Shown: positions 45,795 to 56,067, counted from the stretch's first letter. The stretch is 64,000 nucleotides of DNA from Scopulibacillus daqui (GCF_016908855.1 NZ_JAFBER010000003.1:124001-188000), one strand, 5' to 3'. Translations and numbers: made by a program. Notes: generated from the sequence alone by a model not told the origin.

Positions 45795-46517
45795 ATGTCT
45801 ATTTTACTTATTTTATTAATATTTTTATGTATTTTTGTCGTTTACAGCATTATTCCGACGATTGTCATGCGGCTCTTTCCCATTGGTATTTTTAAATCTT
45901 CATCTATAAAAAATAAGGCCGCATTAACATTTGATGATGGACCAAATCCCATTTATACGCCAAGATTATTAGATCTCCTTAAAAAACACGATATTAAAGC
46001 GACATTTTTTGTAGTAGGCGAAAACGCCAAAGCCTATCCTGACATTATATCCAGAATGTACCTTGAAGGTCATACTATCGGTACTCATCATTATAGACAT
46101 TTAAGCAACTGGTTATTAACGCCTCGTGAAGTTAAGGAACAATGCCGTATGGCAGCGGACACTGTTGAATCAATAACAGGGAAGCGCCCGGTATATTACC
46201 GGCCGCCTTGGGGGCATCTTAATTTATTTGTCAAATGGTCGAGCCAGCCTTTTAAAATCATTATGTGGTCGGCGATCCTTGGGGATTGGCGATGCAAACT
46301 CGGGAAAGATAAGCTGAAAAAGCGTCTTCATAAAAGTTTGCATGATGGAGCTGTCATCGTACTGCATGATTCAGGAGAAAACATAGGTGCAGATCAATTG
46401 GCTCCCGAAATGATGCTTCAGGCTTTAGAAGAATTTCTGCTGGAGAAGGAAGACAAGATTGAATTTGTTCCAATAGACGATCTTTATGAGCATGAAACAG
46501 CAAAAAAGCGGCGATAA
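45795..46517 (+). CDS. Polysaccharide deacetylase (NodB domain)
   Basis: 240 residues, one N-terminal membrane anchor (about 2-24), then a NodB domain. Metal and catalytic motifs are TFDDGPNP, the His pair in GTHHYRH, YRPPWGH and a late VLHDSGE. Removes acetyl groups from peptidoglycan or another glycan outside the cell. AGAGGAAG precedes the ATG. Single gene. Confidence 0.88.
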   Translation: MSILLILLIFLCIFVVYSIIPTIVMRLFPIGIFKSSSIKNKAALTFDDGPNPIYTPRLLDLLKKHDIKATFFVVGENAKAYPDIISRMYLEGHTIGTHHYRHLSNWLLTPREVKEQCRMAADTVESITGKRPVYYRPPWGHLNLFVKWSSQPFKIIMWSAILGDWRCKLGKDKLKKRLHKSLHDGAVIVLHDSGENIGADQLAPEMMLQALEEFLLEKEDKIEFVPIDDLYEHETAKKRR

Positions 46518-46602
46518 CGAATGATCCAAAAGTGTTCAGCGCTTACCTGGGTTAAAATATTTTTTGATAAACTGACTAAATGTTAAATGAAGGGGTGGCG
46601 AA

Positions 46603-47358
46603 ATGGCAAATAATCATGAGAAAAGATTAAAAGAACAACGAAAGCGTGAAAGGGAAAACCAAAAGCAAAAAAGAAGACAAAGACAAATGATAGTTATCAG
46701 CACGATCATAGTCGTGGTGCTTATTGCTGGGATAGTGGCCATCGTTCTGCAAAATATCAACAAAAATAAAACAGCTGAACCGAGCCCAAATGCCGGAAAA
46801 CAAACGCAAACGAAAGCAGCCATTAACTATAACGGGCAACCGATGATGGGACAAGCCGATGCGCCTGTACGCATTGCGGAATTCGGGGATTATAAATGCA
46901 TTTACTGCAAAAAATTCGAAGAAACGATAGTTCCAAAGCTTAAAAAAGATTTTATTGATACTGGAAAAGCAAAATTTTATTTTATAAATGACACGATCTT
47001 CGGAGAAAATTCACAGCTGGCGGCTAATGCGGCTGAAGCTGTTTTTCACCAAGATCCAAAAGGCTTTTGGGCATTCCACCAAAAATTATATAAAAGCCAA
47101 GGTCCTGAAGATAAAAACTGGGTGACTAAAGAATTGCTGTTGAAAATTGCAAAGGAGACGGTGCCTTCGATTGATATGAACAAATTAAGAAACGATATTA
47201 ACAATATGTCTTACCAAGATGATATTGTTAAGGACTACAGCATGGCTCAAAATATTGGCGTCAAAGGCACACCGGCACTGTATATTAACGGCAAGCAGGT
47301 TGATCCGTTTAATTATCAAGAAATAAAAGAGGCCATAAAGGAAGCTGCCAATGAGTAA
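46603..47358 (+). CDS. bdbD: Thiol-disulfide oxidoreductase BdbD
   Basis: 251 residues: basic N-terminus, one membrane anchor (about 28-50) and a DsbA-type thioredoxin domain with the active site CIYC at about residue 99 and the cis-Pro in GTPALYING. Oxidises exported proteins to form disulfides. It overlaps bdbC by 8 bp, so the two are co-translated; BdbC re-oxidises it. Confidence 0.92.
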   Translation: MANNHEKRLKEQRKRERENQKQKRRQRQMIVISTIIVVVLIAGIVAIVLQNINKNKTAEPSPNAGKQTQTKAAINYNGQPMMGQADAPVRIAEFGDYKCIYCKKFEETIVPKLKKDFIDTGKAKFYFINDTIFGENSQLAANAAEAVFHQDPKGFWAFHQKLYKSQGPEDKNWVTKELLLKIAKETVPSIDMNKLRNDINNMSYQDDIVKDYSMAQNIGVKGTPALYINGKQVDPFNYQEIKEAIKEAANE

Positions 47359-47782
47359 ACCAGCTCAATCAAATGATGCTTTGAATTTGCGTCTTTATTT
47401 TGCCTGGGTTGTCGCTATTGCAGCGACTCTCGGCAGTTTATTTTTCAGCGAAATTTTGGGATTTGAGCCATGCAAATTATGCTGGGTACAAAGGATCTTT
47501 ATGTATCCGCTTGTGATTATTCTAGGCATTGCTTGCTTTCGAAATGATCGTTCGATTAGTATTTATACGCTGCCGTTGACAATCATCGGCGGCAGCGTGT
47601 CAATCATTCATTACAGTGAACAGAAACTAGGTTTGTTCGGGGGAATATGCCGGTCAGGGATTCCTTGCAGCGGTGAGTATATTGATTGGTTTGGCTTTAT
47701 CACGATACCTTTTCTTGCTCTGCTGGCTTTTGTTTTAATCACCGTTGTTTTATTGATTGATTTAAGAAAATTTAGGCGTTAA
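47351..47782 (+). CDS. bdbC: Disulfide oxidoreductase BdbC (DsbB type)
   Basis: 143 residues, four transmembrane helices. The first redox pair is CKLC in GFEPCKLCWVQR and the second is CRSGIPC, both on the outer face. Transfers electrons from BdbD to quinone. Length is typical. Second gene of the pair. Confidence 0.93.
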   Translation: MSKPAQSNDALNLRLYFAWVVAIAATLGSLFFSEILGFEPCKLCWVQRIFMYPLVIILGIACFRNDRSISIYTLPLTIIGGSVSIIHYSEQKLGLFGGICRSGIPCSGEYIDWFGFITIPFLALLAFVLITVVLLIDLRKFRR

Positions 47783-47813
47783 AACAATATAAGAGCTTAT
47801 TGGGGGAGTCAAG

Positions 47814-48344
47814 GTGGCTAAGCAGACCATATGGCGTGTTCTATTTATTTTCAGTGTGTGTTCTTTTTTGGTCGCATCACAAGCATCTGCGCAGGATAAC
47901 CATCATCAATCCGGATTAATGATCACCAGTCTAACAAATGATAAAGAACCTATTGCCAACAAGAAAATTCCCTTTACAGTCCATGTTTCAAGTATTAATG
48001 AAAAAGACCCTGAACAAAGTATTAAAGATGACAATCATGTGGTTGTTTATGCTTTCTTCAAAAAGGGCAATGAAATCATTAAGCGCAAATTGACGAACGA
48101 CCAAAAAGGGAATTATAAAGGTACCGTCACCTTGCCGTGGGACGGAAAGTGGCAAGTCATGGCTTTCGCCTTAACGAAAGATCAAGGAAACATTCAACCG
48201 GAATCTATGAAAACGGAATGGAAAGTGGAAAAGCCAAGGAGCATTCAATCAATCATTTGGCCGATCGTATTAGCCGTTATTATCATTTTAGCAATCGGGT
48301 ATTTTATTTTTAATAGATTGAGATTGAAAAGAAATGATCATTAG
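47814..48344 (+). CDS. FixH/YtkA-like exported protein
   Basis: 176 residues: signal peptide ending at ASA-QD, a beta-rich domain (about 30-145, YAFFKKGNEIIKRKLTNDQKGNYKGTVTLPWDGKWQV) of the YtkA/FixH type, and a C-terminal membrane helix. GTG start after GGGGGAG. These domains are found near copper and cytochrome oxidase assembly genes; here it follows bdbDC by 31 bp, so a role with exported redox proteins is plausible inference. Confidence 0.72.
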   Translation: MAKQTIWRVLFIFSVCSFLVASQASAQDNHHQSGLMITSLTNDKEPIANKKIPFTVHVSSINEKDPEQSIKDDNHVVVYAFFKKGNEIIKRKLTNDQKGNYKGTVTLPWDGKWQVMAFALTKDQGNIQPESMKTEWKVEKPRSIQSIIWPIVLAVIIILAIGYFIFNRLRLKRNDH

Positions 48345-48390
48345 AAGGTATAGGGCGGTTTATCCTTAATAAAAAAGCGTATAATGGTAG

Positions 48391-48427
48391 AAAAAAACGT
48401 TTGGCGAAAAGACCAAACGTTTTTTTC
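48391..48427 (+). terminator. Terminator after the FixH-like gene
   Basis: AAAAAAACGTTTGG pairs with CCAAACGTTTTTTT. Confidence 0.9.
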
Positions 48428-48538
48428 CTTATATATATGCCCTTTTTTGAACGATGAAAATTGGCAGGTTTTTGCCCGTTCGCAAAGAATATATAAATTT
48501 GACACGAGATTTGATCATTCGGCGCCAGGTTTTAAGAC

Positions 48539-48844
48539 TTATGATTTTTGATATAAGGGATCAATAATGACGTCATAATGCTCTTCCACTTCATCTAAAG
48601 TGTAGATGTTTAGTTTGCTTTTTTGATTTAAAATCATTTCAATGTTGCCTTTTAATAAATTCATGGCATGTTCTCCGATAAATTCGCCTTGATATTCTTC
48701 AAAATAGATATCATCAAGTTTGCGGCGAAAGGAAAGATCCATAAAGGCATTGACAAGAATAAGGGTATCTTCCTTTTGATCAATCGCGTAATAGTAGTTT
48801 CCAAAGCAGTCGACGATAAGGTCACCGCGTTTTTTAATATTCAT
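48539..48844 (-). CDS. Hypothetical protein
   Basis: 101 residues, acidic, cytoplasmic, no family recognised. AAAGGATG lies before the ATG. Composition is protein-like (DCFGNYYYAIDQKEDTLILVNAFMDLSFRRKLDD). It is divergent from the broken metallo-hydrolase gene. Confidence 0.6.
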   Translation of the reverse strand: MNIKKRGDLIVDCFGNYYYAIDQKEDTLILVNAFMDLSFRRKLDDIYFEEYQGEFIGEHAMNLLKGNIEMILNQKSKLNIYTLDEVEEHYDVIIDPLYQKS

Positions 48845-48903
48845 GGCTTAACATCCTTTCACCAAAATATAAAAACATTAACCTAAAAAGAGAGGTTATT
48901 CAT

Positions 48904-49798
48904 ATGGAGTTAAAAAAATAACTGACGAATGTTACTATTTTCAAAGCCCGGTCAATGTCGGCTATATTAAAAAAGGTTCGACAGGCATCCTGATTGATGC
49001 AGGACTTGATGCCTCAGCATCTAAAAAAGTGCTGAGACAATTGGACGAACTGGATTGGCCTTTAACTCATCTGCTCATTACTCATGCACATGCCGACCAT
49101 TATGGCGGCGCTTATAAAATTTTGCAACAAAGAAAGGTTATGACATTGGCTCCAAAAGTGGAAGCAGATGTTTTACGGTATCCCAAGTGGGAACCGATAT
49201 ATTTATTTCAAGGCAGCGAACCGCATGAATCCCTTAGGAACAAATTTATTGAAGGACAGCCTGTTCAAGTCGATGAATATTGTAAAGAAGGTTCTATGGG
49301 ATTAGGAGAAGCATCATTAGAATGTATGTCATTGCCGGGACACACTGAAAACCAAATGGGCGTCATCTATAAAGGCGTTTTATTTGCCGCAGACAGCTAT
49401 ATGTCTACAGGTGCATTGAATAAGCATCGCATACCCTTTCTGGTTGATCTAAGACGCACGCTGGATTCTCTGAATAAAATGCTCGCTCTCTCAGTTAAAG
49501 GCGCGGTTCCCGGACATGGGGTATTTGAAGAAAATTTCAAAGAAACAATCCGGAAGAATATTCAATTTCATGAGGATATTCTATCACGAATCATAGTATT
49601 ACTGAAGCACGAATCAGACGGTTTATCCCATGAACAATTGATCCAAAAAGTTTGCCGGGAATGGGATATAGAGTTAAAGGTGCTCTCCAGTGGGCGCTGT
49701 ACCGAACGGCAGTGACAAGTTATCTTCACTACTTGGCGCAAACAGAGCGATTGAACATGTATATAAAGGAAAATGCACTTTGGTTCACTGTGAAGTAA
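48904..49798 (+). pseudogene. MBL-fold metallo-hydrolase broken by two frameshifts
   Basis: ATG 48904 has GAGAGG upstream but reads MELKK then stops: the A-run at 48912-48918 has 7 A where 8 would continue into KITDECYYFQSPVNVGYIKKG. The body holds the zinc motif THAHADHYGG, GLGEASLECMSLPGHTENQMG and PGHGVF. A second one-base loss near 49676 shifts the end; restoring one A gives GALQWALYRTAVTSYLHYL and so on to the stop at 49796. Two breaks make a real pseudogene likely, though homopolymer errors are possible. Family: zinc-dependent hydrolases. Confidence 0.8.
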
Positions 49799-49819
49799 AT
49801 GTTTTAAAGGTGGATAATT

Positions 49820-49882
49820 ATGGGGCATATCATAACCGCAGCCGGTACCCCCGAAGATATGAAATACATACAAATCACTTAA
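49820..49882 (+). CDS. Possible 20-residue small peptide
   Basis: ATG 49820 after AAAGGTGG, reading MGHIITAAGTPEDMKYIQIT, 15 bp before the phosphatase start. Good ribosome site and natural composition, but no family known. Could be a leader or chance. Confidence 0.3.
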   Translation: MGHIITAAGTPEDMKYIQIT

Positions 49883-49897
49883 AAGGATGAGAGAATT

Positions 49898-50488
49898 TTG
49901 CAAAACGACAAACAGCTGTTAATATGGTTGATCCGTCATGGGGAAACCGAATGGAATAAATTAAAAAAAGTTCAAGGGCGCGAAGATATTGAATTAAATG
50001 AAACAGGGATAGCTCAAGCAAACGCTGCTGGCAAGTTTGCCCGAAAAATAGACTGGGATGCTTTCGTCACAAGTCCTTTAAAGCGGACAGTCAAAACGGC
50101 TGAACGTATTGCCGCTAACCTCGATAAGGATGTTCCCATCTATATTGAAGACGATTTAATTGAAAGGCATTACGGCAAGGCTTCCGGGTTGACTTATGAA
50201 GAAAGGGTTCAAATATTTAACAGCAGGCCGATTGAAGGGATGGAGGAACTGGTTGATTTAGAAAAGCGCGCGCAACGTTTGCTTAATCATCTTTTGCATC
50301 AATGGCAAGGCAAGCGGATTATAGCTGTCACTCATGGCGGATTAATTAAAACGCTTCTGGCGCTTGTTTCTAAAAATACGTTGAAAAGAGACGATATTTA
50401 TGTTGATAACTGCAGTATTTCAAGCATTTATTATATGAATAACGACTGGCATATCGGTTTATGTAATGAAAAGGAACATTTAAGTTAA
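49898..50488 (+). CDS. Histidine phosphatase (phosphoglycerate mutase-like)
   Basis: 196 residues. Phospho-accepting His in LIRHGETEWN, catalytic partner residues in SPLKRTVKTAE, ERHYGKASG and the second His in VTHGGLIKTLL. Similar to PhoE/YhfR-type broad phosphatases. TTG start 8 bases after AAGGATGAGAG. Function beyond phosphate-ester hydrolysis is unclear. Confidence 0.87.
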   Translation: MQNDKQLLIWLIRHGETEWNKLKKVQGREDIELNETGIAQANAAGKFARKIDWDAFVTSPLKRTVKTAERIAANLDKDVPIYIEDDLIERHYGKASGLTYEERVQIFNSRPIEGMEELVDLEKRAQRLLNHLLHQWQGKRIIAVTHGGLIKTLLALVSKNTLKRDDIYVDNCSISSIYYMNNDWHIGLCNEKEHLS

Positions 50489-50607
50489 AAACCATCATAA
50501 GGCAATAAAGATCATAGCAAAAGTTAAGTCTAATACAGCAAATATTATTTTCAAATGTTCATATATATTATGTTAAACTTTAGTAAAGTTTTCTTAGGAG
50601 AATATCT

Positions 50608-51762
50608 ATGGCTGAAAATAAGACGAAAAAAGGCATTCTAGTGACAATAGGATTACTTATATTAACTAAACTGAAATGGCTGCTCGCCGTATTAAAATTT
50701 TCCAAATTTGGCGGTACATTAATAAGTTTAGTTGTCTCCTTGGCGGGCTATGCTGTCTTCTTTGGCTGGGGATTTGCGGCAGCGATTATTTATCTCATTT
50801 TCGTACATGAAATGGGACATCTGGTTGCCGCTAAGATAAAGGGGATCAAAACATCACCCGCAGTATTTATACCGTTCCTCGGGGCGGTCATCGGTATTAA
50901 GGAGCAGCCGAAAGATGCGGCAACGGAGGCGTTTCTTGCTTATGGAGGGCCTTTTGCAGGGCTGATTTCAATTTTTCCTGCTATTATCCTTTTTTACTTG
51001 ACTCACCAGCCTTATTGGGCGCTTGTTGTTGTGCTGGGAGCTATGCTGAACTTATTTAATCTGTTTCCAGTATCTCCGCTGGATGGAGGGCGAATCGTGG
51101 GTGTGCTCTCGACAAAAATATGGTTTGTTGCACTTATTGCTCTATTGGTGCTGATTATTTTATCTCCAACGCCCATCATGTTTTTAATTTTAATTTTCGG
51201 CTTTTTAACATGGTGGAACCGAGCGCGTGAAGGCTATAAACGAAAGAAAATAGATCTTCGCATTGAAGCCAAACAAAAGATGATTGAAAGCCTGGAAAAA
51301 TTTAAAGACGATATTTTTTATGTTTACGGTTTTGATGATGAAGACGGGCCGATGATTAATGAAACGATGATTATGTATCATTTAAGAACGCTTCGCCAGC
51401 ACATAGCTGACATTGAGATGCGGCTCTCAGACATGAAAAAATGGTATGTTCCTTTCATTCAGGATAAAGACCGCTTGAAGAAGGATGCCCTTATATATGA
51501 AATGAACCTCTATGAAGAATTGACGGCCTTTTTGCAAAAGGCGCCCGACTATTCAAGCATCGAAAGAAAAATTAATCAGACTAATCAGGAGATCACCGCC
51601 CTAGAGAAAGAAAAGAGTGCATTAAAAGAATATTATAAAGCCAAGCCGTCAACAAAATGGAAAGTGCTGATTGCTTATGTTTTGCTGGCTGCATGTCTGT
51701 CCTTCTTATTTGTTTACGCCAGGCAGGTTTTAGATGTTTCTTTGGAATATATATACGAGTAA
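50608..51762 (+). CDS. Site-2 protease-family (M50) membrane metalloprotease
   Basis: 384 residues. Membrane zinc site HEMGH at 67-71 and the third ligand in NLFPVSPLDGGRI, within about six helices. After the membrane part comes a coiled-coil-rich cytoplasmic region (about 205-355) and a final helix. Substrate unknown; related proteins cut membrane-bound regulators. TTAGGAG precedes the ATG. Confidence 0.82.
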   Translation: MAENKTKKGILVTIGLLILTKLKWLLAVLKFSKFGGTLISLVVSLAGYAVFFGWGFAAAIIYLIFVHEMGHLVAAKIKGIKTSPAVFIPFLGAVIGIKEQPKDAATEAFLAYGGPFAGLISIFPAIILFYLTHQPYWALVVVLGAMLNLFNLFPVSPLDGGRIVGVLSTKIWFVALIALLVLIILSPTPIMFLILIFGFLTWWNRAREGYKRKKIDLRIEAKQKMIESLEKFKDDIFYVYGFDDEDGPMINETMIMYHLRTLRQHIADIEMRLSDMKKWYVPFIQDKDRLKKDALIYEMNLYEELTAFLQKAPDYSSIERKINQTNQEITALEKEKSALKEYYKAKPSTKWKVLIAYVLLAACLSFLFVYARQVLDVSLEYIYE

Positions 51763-51785
51763 TGAGAAAGGATGTAAAACTTTGA

Positions 51786-51828
51786 CAGCGGCGGGCGCCA
51801 ATGATGAGTCAGGGGGCCGCCGCTTTTC
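51786..51828 (+). terminator. Terminator after the M50 protease gene
   Basis: AGCGGCGG pairs with CCGCCGCT, then TTTTC. Confidence 0.75.
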
Positions 51829-51918
51829 ATTTCATTTCTTTTCCGTGAATATCGCCTCATGTATAATTAGGTTAAAACGCTTACAATGATTTTGAGAAGT
51901 TTTTAAGGGGGAGGTTTC

Positions 51919-54882
51919 ATGCCGGAACATACCATTGTCAAAATTGACGGAAAGGAGTATCTTGCTGATCCCGAACAGAGCTTAATAGAGCTGATCAAAA
52001 ATAACGGTATTGCATGCCCGAGTGTTTGTTATCATGAAAGTCTGGGGCCTATTCAAACCTGCGATACATGTATTGTTGAAGTCGATGGAGAGTTAAAGAG
52101 GGCTTGCGGAACGGCTGTACAAGCCGGAATGGCTGTGAATACACAAACAAAAGCTTCAAAAGAGGCCCGCCGCATTGCCATGAACCGGATCCTAGCAAAT
52201 CATGAGTTATATTGCACGGTTTGCGATTATAATAATGGGACATGTGACATTCATAATACGGTAAAGGCTATGGAGATCGAGCATCAAGATAAACCGTTTG
52301 AGCACAAGCCTTATGAGGAGGACTTCACCGGTTCTTTTTACAGATATGATCCGGACCAATGCATTATGTGCGGACGTTGCGTAGAAGTTTGTCAAAATGT
52401 TGTGGTTAATGAAACGCTTTCGATTGATTGGTCGCTGGATCGTCCGCGCGTCGTTTGGGACGGCGGGACATCAATTGATACATCTTCATGCGTTAACTGC
52501 GGCCAATGTTCCACCGTTTGTCCGTGCAATGCAATGATGGAAAAGGGCATGGTTGGTGAAGCGGGGTTTTTATCAGGTATTGAAAAAGGGACGCTGCGTT
52601 CTATGATAGAGCTGACCAAAAAAGTGGAGAACGGCTACGGTTCCCTTATGTCCATTTCCGATGCTGAATCCGTTATGAGGGAAGAACGAATCAAGAAAAC
52701 GAAAACGGTCTGTACCTATTGCGGTGTCGGCTGTTCCTTTGATGTCTGGACAAAAGACAGAAAAATTCTAAAAGTCCAGCCGCACCCTGAATCCCCGGCA
52801 AACGGCATTTCGACATGTGTGAAAGGCAAGTTCGGCTGGGACTATGTCAACAGTCCGGAACGGTTAACGAAGCCGCTGGTCCGTAAAGGCGACCGTTTTG
52901 TTGAAGTTGAATGGGACGAAGCTCTGAGAACGGTCAGCGATAAGTTAAAGGCGATTAAAAAACAATATGGCAGCGATGCGATAGGGGTCATTTCGTCATC
53001 AAAAGCTACTAACGAAGAGTCGTATCTCATGCAAAAGCTGGCCAGGCAAGTCATCGGAACGAATAACGTGGATAATTGTTCCCGCTACTGCCAGTCCCCG
53101 GCCACAATCGGTTTATTCCGAACGGTTGGCTACGGCGGCGATGCCGGATCATTTTCGGATATCGCTTCAGCTGATCTTGTGATAACCATTGGTTCTAATA
53201 CAGCTGAATCCCATCCGGTGCTTGCCTCAAAAATCAAACGGGCCCAAAAACTTTATGGACAGCGCCTGATTGTTGCCGACCTACGCAAGCACGAAATGGC
53301 TGAACGCGCCGATCTGTTTATTCATCCGAAAGCGGGATCTGATCTCGTCTGGCTTCAGGCTGTGACGAAATATATTATTGACCAGGGCTGGGCAGATAAA
53401 GATTTTATTGAGCAGCGAGTGAACGGTTTTGATGACTATGTCAAAAGCTTAGCTAAGTATACGTTTGACTATGCAGAACAAGCGACAGGAATATCGAAAG
53501 ACATTTTAATGAAGGTGGCCGAAGAAATTCGCCAGGCTGACTCAGTTGTGATTTGCTGGGCGATGGGTGTCACGCAGCAAAAGGGCGGCAGCGATACATC
53601 GACAGCCATTTCTAATTTGCTTTTGGCGACGGGAAATTACGGGCGAAAAGGTACGGGCGCTTATCCGCTTAGAGGACATAATAATGTGCAAGGCTGCAGT
53701 GATTTCGGCAGCATGCCAAATAAACTCCCTGGCTATCAGGATGTTTCGGATGATGAGGCTAGAAAACGTTTTGAGGAGGCTTGGGGCTGCACGATTCCTG
53801 CAGAGGCTGGTTTAAACAACCATGAAATGGTTGAAGCGATTCATGGCGGCCGCTTAAAAGCGCTGTTTTTGCAAGGAGAAGATATGGGCATTATTGATTC
53901 TAACATCAATCACGTTCAATCAGCCTACGAAAAGCTTGATTTCTTTGTCGTTCAGGATATTTTCTTGACAAAAACGGCTCAATTTGCCGATGTTATTTTG
54001 CCGGCCAGTCCGAGCCTTGAGAAGGACGGCACGTTTACAAATACGGAACGCCGTTTTCAGCGGATTTATCAAGTGCTGGAACCGTTAGGCGATTCAATGC
54101 CGGATTGGCAAATTATTCAGCGGCTTGCTCAATATTTAGGCGCTGACTGGTCTTATCAGCATCCTTCAGAGGTTATGGATGAAGCAGCTGAACTCACACC
54201 GATGTTTAGCGGGGTTCGCTATGATCGTCTGGAAGGCTATAACAGTCTGCAATGGCCGGTCGCTAAAGACGGTACTGACAGCCCGCTGCTCTATGAAAAA
54301 TCATTCCCGTTTGATGATAGTAAGGCGCGCTTTTTTGCGGTTGAATGGACCGAACCGACAGGAACAAGCGTTGAATATGATTTACATGTCAATAACGGCC
54401 GTCTGCTTGAACATTTTCATGAAGGCAATCTCACGTATAAATCTGAAGGGATTAAGAGGAAAACGCCGCATGCATTCATTGAAGTCTCACCTGAATTGGC
54501 AAAGGAACGCGGCATTAAGGATGGGTCGACCGTTCGCCTTGTCTCGCCGTACGGCGCTTGTAAAGGGCGTGTTGTCGTCACAGACCGCGTTCGCGGAAAG
54601 GAGTTGTATATTCCAATGAATGACAACGGCGAAACCGCGATTAATCGGTTAACATCGAGCGAAGTTGACAAAGACACTGATACGCCGGCATATAAAGATA
54701 CCGCCGTTCGCATGGAAGTCCTGGAGGTTGAAGGCGAAAACCCGCTGCCGGCAAATAATCACCGCTATGGAAATCGAACACCGCAACAAGGCGTGTTAGT
54801 CGAAAGAAAATGGGAACGTGACGATTATGTGTTTCCAGGGGATCTCGTTAAATATAAAAAGGAGCTGAGGACCAATGGCTAG
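51919..54882 (+). CDS. yjgC: Formate dehydrogenase alpha subunit, YjgC type
   Basis: 987 residues. NuoG-like N-terminus with a [2Fe-2S] domain ([19 protein letters not shown]), two [4Fe-4S] ferredoxin clusters ([22 protein letters not shown]), the 4Fe4S-molybdopterin start [12 protein letters not shown] and the bis-MGD domains. The catalytic Cys is in RYCQSPAT, where canonical formate dehydrogenases read Cys-His; from memory, YjgC-type enzymes carry Gln. GGGGGAGG precedes the ATG. Oxidises formate, likely feeding electrons to quinone or NAD. Overlaps the YjgD gene by 8 bp. Confidence 0.9.
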   Translation: MPEHTIVKIDGKEYLADPEQSLIELIKNNGIACPSVCYHESLGPIQTCDTCIVEVDGELKRACGTAVQAGMAVNTQTKASKEARRIAMNRILANHELYCTVCDYNNGTCDIHNTVKAMEIEHQDKPFEHKPYEEDFTGSFYRYDPDQCIMCGRCVEVCQNVVVNETLSIDWSLDRPRVVWDGGTSIDTSSCVNCGQCSTVCPCNAMMEKGMVGEAGFLSGIEKGTLRSMIELTKKVENGYGSLMSISDAESVMREERIKKTKTVCTYCGVGCSFDVWTKDRKILKVQPHPESPANGISTCVKGKFGWDYVNSPERLTKPLVRKGDRFVEVEWDEALRTVSDKLKAIKKQYGSDAIGVISSSKATNEESYLMQKLARQVIGTNNVDNCSRYCQSPATIGLFRTVGYGGDAGSFSDIASADLVITIGSNTAESHPVLASKIKRAQKLYGQRLIVADLRKHEMAERADLFIHPKAGSDLVWLQAVTKYIIDQGWADKDFIEQRVNGFDDYVKSLAKYTFDYAEQATGISKDILMKVAEEIRQADSVVICWAMGVTQQKGGSDTSTAISNLLLATGNYGRKGTGAYPLRGHNNVQGCSDFGSMPNKLPGYQDVSDDEARKRFEEAWGCTIPAEAGLNNHEMVEAIHGGRLKALFLQGEDMGIIDSNINHVQSAYEKLDFFVVQDIFLTKTAQFADVILPASPSLEKDGTFTNTERRFQRIYQVLEPLGDSMPDWQIIQRLAQYLGADWSYQHPSEVMDEAAELTPMFSGVRYDRLEGYNSLQWPVAKDGTDSPLLYEKSFPFDDSKARFFAVEWTEPTGTSVEYDLHVNNGRLLEHFHEGNLTYKSEGIKRKTPHAFIEVSPELAKERGIKDGSTVRLVSPYGACKGRVVVTDRVRGKELYIPMNDNGETAINRLTSSEVDKDTDTPAYKDTAVRMEVLEVEGENPLPANNHRYGNRTPQQGVLVERKWERDDYVFPGDLVKYKKELRTNG

Positions 54883-55357
54883 TCCAATACAAAAAATTGA
54901 ACGGATGAAAATAGATCCTGAGGTTCAAAAAAAGCAAGAAGCGGATCAATTGCTCTCAGCCCTATTAGAAAACAAAGAGGCGGTACAGTCGCTGATAGAA
55001 ATTGTCGTTAAATTGCAGGAGCGCGGTATCCTTGATCTGTTAAACGCATTGCTCGGCCAAGGCGATAAGGTTCTCGCTATTGCGGTTAGCGAACTTAATA
55101 AGCCCGGTATAAGCGATACAATAGATCATGCCATGAATCTGGCTCAAATGCTCGGCAATTTGGAAGTGAAAAAATTGAATGGCTTAATCGATCATGTCAA
55201 TGCAGGCATTGATGAGGCGGAAAAACAAATTAACAGCGGTAAGCATACAACCCTTTTTGGGCTTGTAAAAGCTTTGAAAGACCCGGATGTCAACCGTACG
55301 ATTACGGCACTGGTCGGCTTTTTGAAAGGGGCGGGGAAAGGTAAGGGAGCGGAATGA
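54875..55357 (+). CDS. yjgD: DUF1641 protein, YjgD
   Basis: 160 residues, helical, cytoplasmic. [35 protein letters not shown] matches the DUF1641/YjgD family, the usual companion of YjgC-type formate dehydrogenase. Overlap with the upstream gene indicates co-translation and probably a complex. Its exact job is unknown. The stop lies inside the terminator stem. Confidence 0.88.
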   Translation: MASPIQKIERMKIDPEVQKKQEADQLLSALLENKEAVQSLIEIVVKLQERGILDLLNALLGQGDKVLAIAVSELNKPGISDTIDHAMNLAQMLGNLEVKKLNGLIDHVNAGIDEAEKQINSGKHTTLFGLVKALKDPDVNRTITALVGFLKGAGKGKGAE

Positions 55358-55373
55358 TTTCCGTTCCTTTTTT
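55346..55373 (+). terminator. Terminator of the formate dehydrogenase operon
   Basis: GGAGCGGAA pairs with TTCCGTTCC, followed by TTTTTT; the yjgD stop codon forms the loop. Confidence 0.85.
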
Positions 55374-55461
55374 CATTTAAGTTGCAAGGTCTGTATCAGA
55401 AAAGTCTTGGAATATATAGGAGAAATTGAGCAGGAAAAAAGCAAACCTAAACATCTAATAG

Positions 55462-55487
55462 GATAAACGCTCCTTTTTAAAGGAGCG
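55462..55487 (-). terminator. Terminator of the ferredoxin gene
   Basis: Perfect CGCTCCTTT/AAAGGAGCG stem; the T-rich tract lies on the minus side. Confidence 0.75.
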
Positions 55488-55503
55488 CTGTCATTGTATG
55501 GAT

Positions 55504-55740
55504 TTATTTTGTGAAGAAATCCCTGTTTAATTGAATATACTCCTGTTCTTCTTCAGGCACCTCATCGTCAGGATAAATCGCTTCGACAGGGCATACTGCT
55601 TCACAAGCTCCGCAGTCAATGCAAACGTCCGGATCGATATAAAACATATCTTCTCCTTCTTCGATGCAATCAACGGGGCATGTTTCAACACATTCAGCAG
55701 CTTTTTCGTCTTTGCATGGTGATGTGATTACAAATGCCAT
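55504..55740 (-). CDS. fdx: Seven-iron ferredoxin
   Basis: 78 residues. SPCKDEKAAECVETCPVDC gives the spaced cysteines of a [3Fe-4S] site, and DVCIDCGACEAVCPVEAI the [4Fe-4S] site, as in Bacillus 7Fe ferredoxins. Acidic C-terminal helix. Small electron carrier in the cytoplasm. GGGGGAC lies before the ATG. Single gene. Confidence 0.93.
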   Translation of the reverse strand: MAFVITSPCKDEKAAECVETCPVDCIEEGEDMFYIDPDVCIDCGACEAVCPVEAIYPDDEVPEEEQEYIQLNRDFFTK

Positions 55741-56020
55741 TTGAAAAGTCCCCCTTTCCAGTTCGGATTAAAACTAAACCAATTATAACACTTCGTTTTA
55801 AGTATAACCCAATCTGTGGTGAAGTTTTAAATATTTTTAAATAAACGGTTAGATGTTTATTTAATGGAATATATCATAAAATTTTTATATCATAACATTT
55901 TATAAATAGCAAGGAAGGGTTTATGGTTAAAAGTTGAATTGGGAGGGAGATTGTCCAAAAGTTATTTTGGATATAAGTGTTTTTCTATACTGCTAAGTGA
56001 AACAGCATTTAAACAAATAT
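55741..56020. other. AT-rich gap with one candidate micro-ORF
   Basis: Upstream region of the ferredoxin gene. A 23-codon frame begins with TTG at 55951 after GGGAGGG and ends at 56022; its product has no known relative. It points at the terminator shared with the receptor-peptide operon. Nothing else is seen. Confidence 0.35.
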
Positions 56021-56067
56021 AAAAATTAAGACAGCTATCCCTTTGGATAACTGTCTTAATTTTTAAA
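56021..56067. terminator. Terminator of the receptor-peptide operon
   Basis: AAAAATTAAGACAG pairs with CTGTCTTAATTTTT, with inner TATCC/GGATA pairing; T-runs on both strands. It starts at the peptide gene stop. Confidence 0.9.
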
